NCBI GenBank assembly: GCA_050747865.1
Contig: JBOGJI010000282.1
Location: 1 to 38,971 of the forward strand
DNA length: 38,971 nucleotides
DNA from: JBOGJI01 sp050747865
GTDB lineage: Bacteria; Acidobacteriota; Thermoanaerobaculia; Multivoradales; JAHEKO01
Direction of reading: 5' to 3'
Shown: in pieces, positions 35,590 to 38,971 of the stretch
How the letters are laid out: the number at the start of each line of letters is the position of its first letter
Position numbering within the stretch: position 1 is the first letter of the stretch
Translations under genes and position numbers: made by a program
The notes under the pieces: generated by a model
Told to the model about the DNA's origin: nothing
Databases searched by the model: none
Seen by the model: only the letters and a program-made list of their open reading frames with translations

Positions 35590-36693
35590 CTACGGCACAG
35601 GCGAGCCGGAGGCGTGCGAGGGGCCTCGAGGAGCACCAGACTCGCGCGCGGGTTGCCCGTCGAGCCAGTCGCCGAGGTGCCGCGCGGCGAGGCCGGTGAG
35701 GAAGTCGAGGTGGTCGGGGCGGTCGTTGAGGCAGGGGACGTAACGAAAGCGGCGGCCTCCGGCGCCGAGATAGCTGTGCTGGGCCTCGCGGCCGACCTCG
35801 TCGAGGGTCTCGAGGCAGTCCGCCGCGAAGCCCGGGCAGATCACGTCGACGCTTTCGATCCCGGACCGCGCCAGCTCCTGGAGCGTCAGGTCGGTGTAGG
35901 GCTCGAGCCAGCGCTCGCGCCCGAACAGCGACTGGAAGGTCACCTGCCAGCGTTCCCGCGGCAGCCCCAGCTCGTCGGCGAGCCGCTGGCCGGTCGCCTG
36001 GCAATGGGCCAGGTAGGGGTCGCCGTTCTCTACATACCGCTCGGGAACGCCGTGGAAGGAGAAGAGCACGCGCTCGGCCGGCCCCTCGTCGCCCCAGGCC
36101 TCGTGGAGGCTCGCCGCCAGCGCGTGCAGGTACCCGGGCTCGTCGTGGTAGTGACCGACGACACGCAGCTCCGGGATCGACCGCCAGCACACCAGCTCCT
36201 GGAAGACCGCGTCCAGGGCCGAGCCGGTGGTGCCGGCGAAGTATTGGGGGAACAGGGGTAGCACGAGGAGTCGCTCACACCCCGCGTCCGCCAGGCGCCG
36301 CAGCGCCGCGGCGATCGAGGGATTACCGTAGCGCATCCCCACCTCGACGGCCGGCGGGGTTCGGGAGCGCGCCTCCAGCCTCTGGCGGATCCCGGAAGCG
36401 ATCCGTTCGGTGTGAACGAGCAGCGGCGAACCTTCCTCCGTCCAGATGTTGGTGTAGAGGCGCGCCGAGCGCCGGGGCCTCGCGGTGAGGACGAACAGAT
36501 ACAGGATCGGCAGCCATTGCCACCGCGGCCGCTCGATGACGCGTGGATCGGAGAGGAACTGCCGCAGGTAGGGACGCAAGGCCCGCGCGGTCGGTGCGTC
36601 GGGAGTGCCCAGATTGGCGACCAGGATGCCGCCCCGGGGCGCCTCGTCGTGATTTGCGCCGGGCCGGCTGAGGTAGAGATCCCGCCATTCCAC
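35590..36693 (-). CDS. hemH: Ferrochelatase
   Basis: A 367-residue enzyme that inserts iron into protoporphyrin IX, the last step of haem synthesis. Typical motifs are ILVANLGTPDAPTARALRPYL at the N-terminus, VGMRYGNPSI, LVLPLFPQYFAGTTGSA, the catalytic His in LFSFHGVPERYVE, FQSLFGRERWLEPYTD (where the usual QSRFG has Leu in place of Arg) and the PGFAADCLETLDEVG region. The GTG at 36693 begins just before the conserved part and has a TACACT 8 nt upstream without SD, so a leaderless message is likely. The start is inferred from this and from homology. The next gene, recQ, is divergent. Confidence 0.94.
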   Translation of the reverse strand: MEWRDLYLSRPGANHDEAPRGGILVANLGTPDAPTARALRPYLRQFLSDPRVIERPRWQWLPILYLFVLTARPRRSARLYTNIWTEEGSPLLVHTERIASGIRQRLEARSRTPPAVEVGMRYGNPSIAAALRRLADAGCERLLVLPLFPQYFAGTTGSALDAVFQELVCWRSIPELRVVGHYHDEPGYLHALAASLHEAWGDEGPAERVLFSFHGVPERYVENGDPYLAHCQATGQRLADELGLPRERWQVTFQSLFGRERWLEPYTDLTLQELARSGIESVDVICPGFAADCLETLDEVGREAQHSYLGAGGRRFRYVPCLNDRPDHLDFLTGLAARHLGDWLDGQPARESGAPRGPSHASGSPVP

Positions 36694-36701
36694 GGCGCCG
36701 C

Positions 36702-36707
36702 AGTGTA
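36702..36707 (-). promoter_or_regulatory. Candidate -10 element (TACACT) for leaderless hemH
   Basis: On the minus strand TACACT is followed by 8 nt and the GTG start of hemH. No -35 of note and no SD. Confidence 0.4.
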
Positions 36708-36808
36708 GCCTGTGGCGGCCGCGAGGCGCGTTGGGCCGCCGGGGAGCGGCGGAGCGAGCGATTCCCGGCCGGGATCCCGTCCTGTCCTGGAGAGGAGGTC
36801 CCCTCGCG

Positions 36809-38722
36809 GTGGCACTGCTCGAACCATCGATGCCGGCCCAAGAGACGCACCCGACCACGCCGCTGCACGGCGCGGTGCCCCCGTCGCTCGATTCGGTGCG
36901 CGAGATCGTGGCCCGCGTCTGGGGGTTCCCGTCCCTGCACGCCGAGCAGGAAACGGCCATCCGCGCGGCGTTGGCCGGGCGCGACTCCCTCGTCGTCATG
37001 CCCACGGGTGGCGGCAAGTCGCTGTGCTACCAGGCCCCCGCGGTGGCCACGGGGGGCACGACCGTCGTGGTGTCGCCTCTCATCGCCCTGATGAAGGATC
37101 AGGTCGACGGGCTGCACCGGGTCGGGGTCCGGGCGCTGCGCCTGGACAGCTCGCTTCTCCCCGGCGAGCTGCGGGCCGCCGAAGAGTCCTTGCGGCGCGA
37201 GCCCGTGCCGCTGCTCTTCGTCTCGCCGGAGCGGGTGGTGAGCCCCGAGTTCCAGCCCCTGCTCGACATCCTGCAGCCGGCCGCCTTCGCCATCGACGAG
37301 GCGCACTGCATCAGCCACTGGGGCCACGACTTCCGGCCCGAGTACCGGCGGCTCGCCGAGCTGCGGCGGCGCTTCGCCGCGGCCTCGTTCCACGCCTTCA
37401 CCGCCACCGCCACGGAGCAGGTGCGCCGCGACATCCTCGACCAGCTCGAGCTCGAGGATCCGGAGGTCGTGATCGGCCGCTTCGATCGTCCCAACCTCAC
37501 CTACCGGGTGCTGCCGCGCCTGCGCCCGGCGGAGCAGATCGCCCAGGTCCTCTCGGGCCACCGCGACGAGGCGGCGATCGTCTATTGCATCACCCGCCGC
37601 GAGGTCGACCGCCTGGCCGAGCGGCTGGCGGCGCAGGGTCACCGCGCCGGCCCCTACCACGCCGGGATGTCTTCCGAGGAGCGCAGCGCCGTGCAGCAGG
37701 CCTTCGCCGCCGAGCGCCTGGACGTCGTGGTGGCGACGGTGGCGTTCGGCATGGGCGTCGATCGCTCCAACATCCGCCTGGTGCTGCACACCGGGATGCC
37801 GAAGTCGATCGAGCACTACCAGCAGGAGACCGGCCGGGCCGGCCGCGACGGCTTGCCGGCGGAGTGCGTGCTGCTCTATTCGGAGGCCGACTTCCTGAAG
37901 TGGCGCGAGCTGGTCGAGCGCTCCGCCGTGGAGGCCGCGGCGGAGCCGAAGGTCGCCCGCGTCGCACTCGCCCATCTGGAGGAGATGGCGCGCTACTGCC
38001 GCGGCGCCGTCTGCCGCCACCGGGCACTGTCGGAATACTTCGGCCAGGCCTACGGGAGCGGCGAGTGCGGCGCCTGCGACCTCTGCTTCGGCGAACGCGA
38101 CACGGTGGAGGGCGCGCTCGAGATCGCGCAGAAGGTCCTCTCCTGCGTGGCGCGCGTCGGCCAGCGCTTCGGCGTCGAGCACGTCATCAAGGTGCTGCGC
38201 GGCGCCGACGACCGCGTCGTGCGCGAGCGCGGGCACCAGGAGCTCAGTACCTACGGGCTGCTCGAGGACGTGCCGGTCGCCGATCTGCGCGACTGGATCT
38301 ACCAGCTCATCGGTCAGGGAGCACTGGAGCGCTCGGACGGCGAGTACCCGGTGCTCCGGCTGACGCCGGGCTCGCGGCCGGTGCTGCGCGGCGAGCGCGA
38401 GGTGCGCTTCGTGCGCATCGCGCGGCGCCGCCGGAGCGAGCCGGAGCCTCGCTCGCGCGCCGCGCAAGACGCCTGGGAGGGCGTCGACCGCGACCTCTTC
38501 GAGCATCTGCGCGCCCTGCGGCGCGACCTGGCCGAGCGGCAGGGCGTGCCGCCGTACGTGATCTTCCACGACACCGCCCTGCGCGACATGGCGCGGTACC
38601 GCCCCACCAGCGCGACGGCGATGGCCCGGATCAAGGGTGTGGGCGAATACAAGCTGGCGACCTACGGCCCGCCCTTCCTCGAGGCCATCGTCGCGCGCGC
38701 CGCCTCGCGCGACGGGACCTGA
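36809..38722 (+). CDS. recQ: ATP-dependent DNA helicase RecQ
   Basis: A 637-residue 3'-5' helicase of full RecQ length. Helicase motifs appear in order: Walker A MPTGGGKSLCY (Lys70), VVSPLIALMKDQV, Walker B as AIDEAHCISHWGHDFRPEY, TATATEQVRRDI, IVYCITRREVDRL, VVATVAFGMGVDRS and QETGRAGRDG. The RQC zinc cysteines are in YCRGAVCRH and GECGACDLC. A winged-helix part follows, and the HRDC domain lies near the C-terminus (DRDLFEHLRALRRDLAERQG ... GVGEYK). I chose GTG 36809 because AGGAGG lies 10 nt upstream; ATG 36830 is an alternative. RecQ restarts blocked forks and helps RecFOR. Confidence 0.95.
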   Translation: MALLEPSMPAQETHPTTPLHGAVPPSLDSVREIVARVWGFPSLHAEQETAIRAALAGRDSLVVMPTGGGKSLCYQAPAVATGGTTVVVSPLIALMKDQVDGLHRVGVRALRLDSSLLPGELRAAEESLRREPVPLLFVSPERVVSPEFQPLLDILQPAAFAIDEAHCISHWGHDFRPEYRRLAELRRRFAAASFHAFTATATEQVRRDILDQLELEDPEVVIGRFDRPNLTYRVLPRLRPAEQIAQVLSGHRDEAAIVYCITRREVDRLAERLAAQGHRAGPYHAGMSSEERSAVQQAFAAERLDVVVATVAFGMGVDRSNIRLVLHTGMPKSIEHYQQETGRAGRDGLPAECVLLYSEADFLKWRELVERSAVEAAAEPKVARVALAHLEEMARYCRGAVCRHRALSEYFGQAYGSGECGACDLCFGERDTVEGALEIAQKVLSCVARVGQRFGVEHVIKVLRGADDRVVRERGHQELSTYGLLEDVPVADLRDWIYQLIGQGALERSDGEYPVLRLTPGSRPVLRGEREVRFVRIARRRRSEPEPRSRAAQDAWEGVDRDLFEHLRALRRDLAERQGVPPYVIFHDTALRDMARYRPTSATAMARIKGVGEYKLATYGPPFLEAIVARAASRDGT

Positions 38723-38971
38723 AGACGCGGCGGCTACCCACCCTGCCGCCGCCCTTGCCTTCCTCGCCGAAGGTGCATGCGGCTCGCCTCAAGGCCCTGC
38801 TGCTCGCCCATGCCCGACTCGCGGCCTTCCGGGAACCATCTAGACCCAAAATAAGCGTGTAAGGACGCTGGCGAGGCAAATCGTGCAGCAGTGGGTTCCG
38901 GTTGAGGTCGTCAGGGTCGATCCGGGTCGTCCGGGGGATCCGGAGAGCCGCGAGAGGGGTTGTTCCGGTCG
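38723..38971. other. Gene-poor end of the window
   Basis: These 249 bp contain no confident gene. A GTG at 38883 (preceded by GGCGAGG) begins a frame that stays open to the edge, with a VQQWVPVEVVRVDPGRPGD start; it could be the start of a CDS. An ATAAGCGTGTAAGGACGC stretch around 38851-38868 looks unlike its surroundings. Nothing else is recognised. Confidence 0.3.

Overview
The window is about 39 kb of GC-rich chromosome from a Gram-negative-type bacterium, centred on the replication start region. I favour a member of the Acidobacteriota (Thermoanaerobaculia-like). The reasons are the high GC content, the DnaX tail followed by ybaB and recR, the very large ankyrin protein with an N-terminal domain I associate with that phylum, and the mixture of Shine-Dalgarno and leaderless starts. 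The assignment is an inference; no rRNA is present to test it.

Layout. (1) 1-3258: the 3' end of dnaX, ybaB, recR, a class III aminotransferase and a small P-loop ATPase, all on +. (2) 3266-4309: mutY on -, behind a 500-bp non-coding stretch. That stretch holds a strongly folded RNA candidate on the minus strand (P1 helix of 16 bp, two internal hairpins, a possible pseudoknot and an intrinsic terminator) and two inverted DnaA boxes just upstream of dnaA. (3) 4813-13829: dnaA, dnaN, recF, gyrB and gyrA, the classical origin cluster, with probable oriC elements on both sides of dnaA. (4) 13836-16679: a CPBP membrane protease, a divergent YchF-type GTPase, a MarR regulator and a membrane protein that share a palindromic operator. 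(5) 16842-23627: accessory material: a 1022-residue ankyrin protein overlapping a convergent MATE transporter, two divergent toxin-antitoxin modules (Phd/PIN and AbrB/RelE) and an exported DinB-fold protein. (6) 23802-27529: a M20 dipeptidase, a CYTH protein, a sugar-nucleotide-type nucleotidyltransferase and a HAD phosphatase in tight order. A REP-like palindrome supplies the start codon of the nucleotidyltransferase. (7) 27546-30941: deoC and a double-domain ALDH16-type dehydrogenase on -, a likely route from deoxyribose-5-phosphate to acetate. (8) 31130-34123: a DUF1521/MIIA-type protein, predicted to cleave itself, with six consecutive cysteines and a near-consensus promoter; then an orphan small protein and an exported TPR protein. 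(9) 34133-38722: an exported TonB-C/peptidase-MA fusion and hemH on -, then recQ on +. The last 250 bp hold nothing firm.

The two signals most likely to be new are the minus-strand RNA between mutY and dnaA and the MIIA-domain locus. A recurring TANNNT element 6-10 nt before several start codons points to widespread leaderless transcription. No tRNA, rRNA, CRISPR array or intact insertion sequence was seen.
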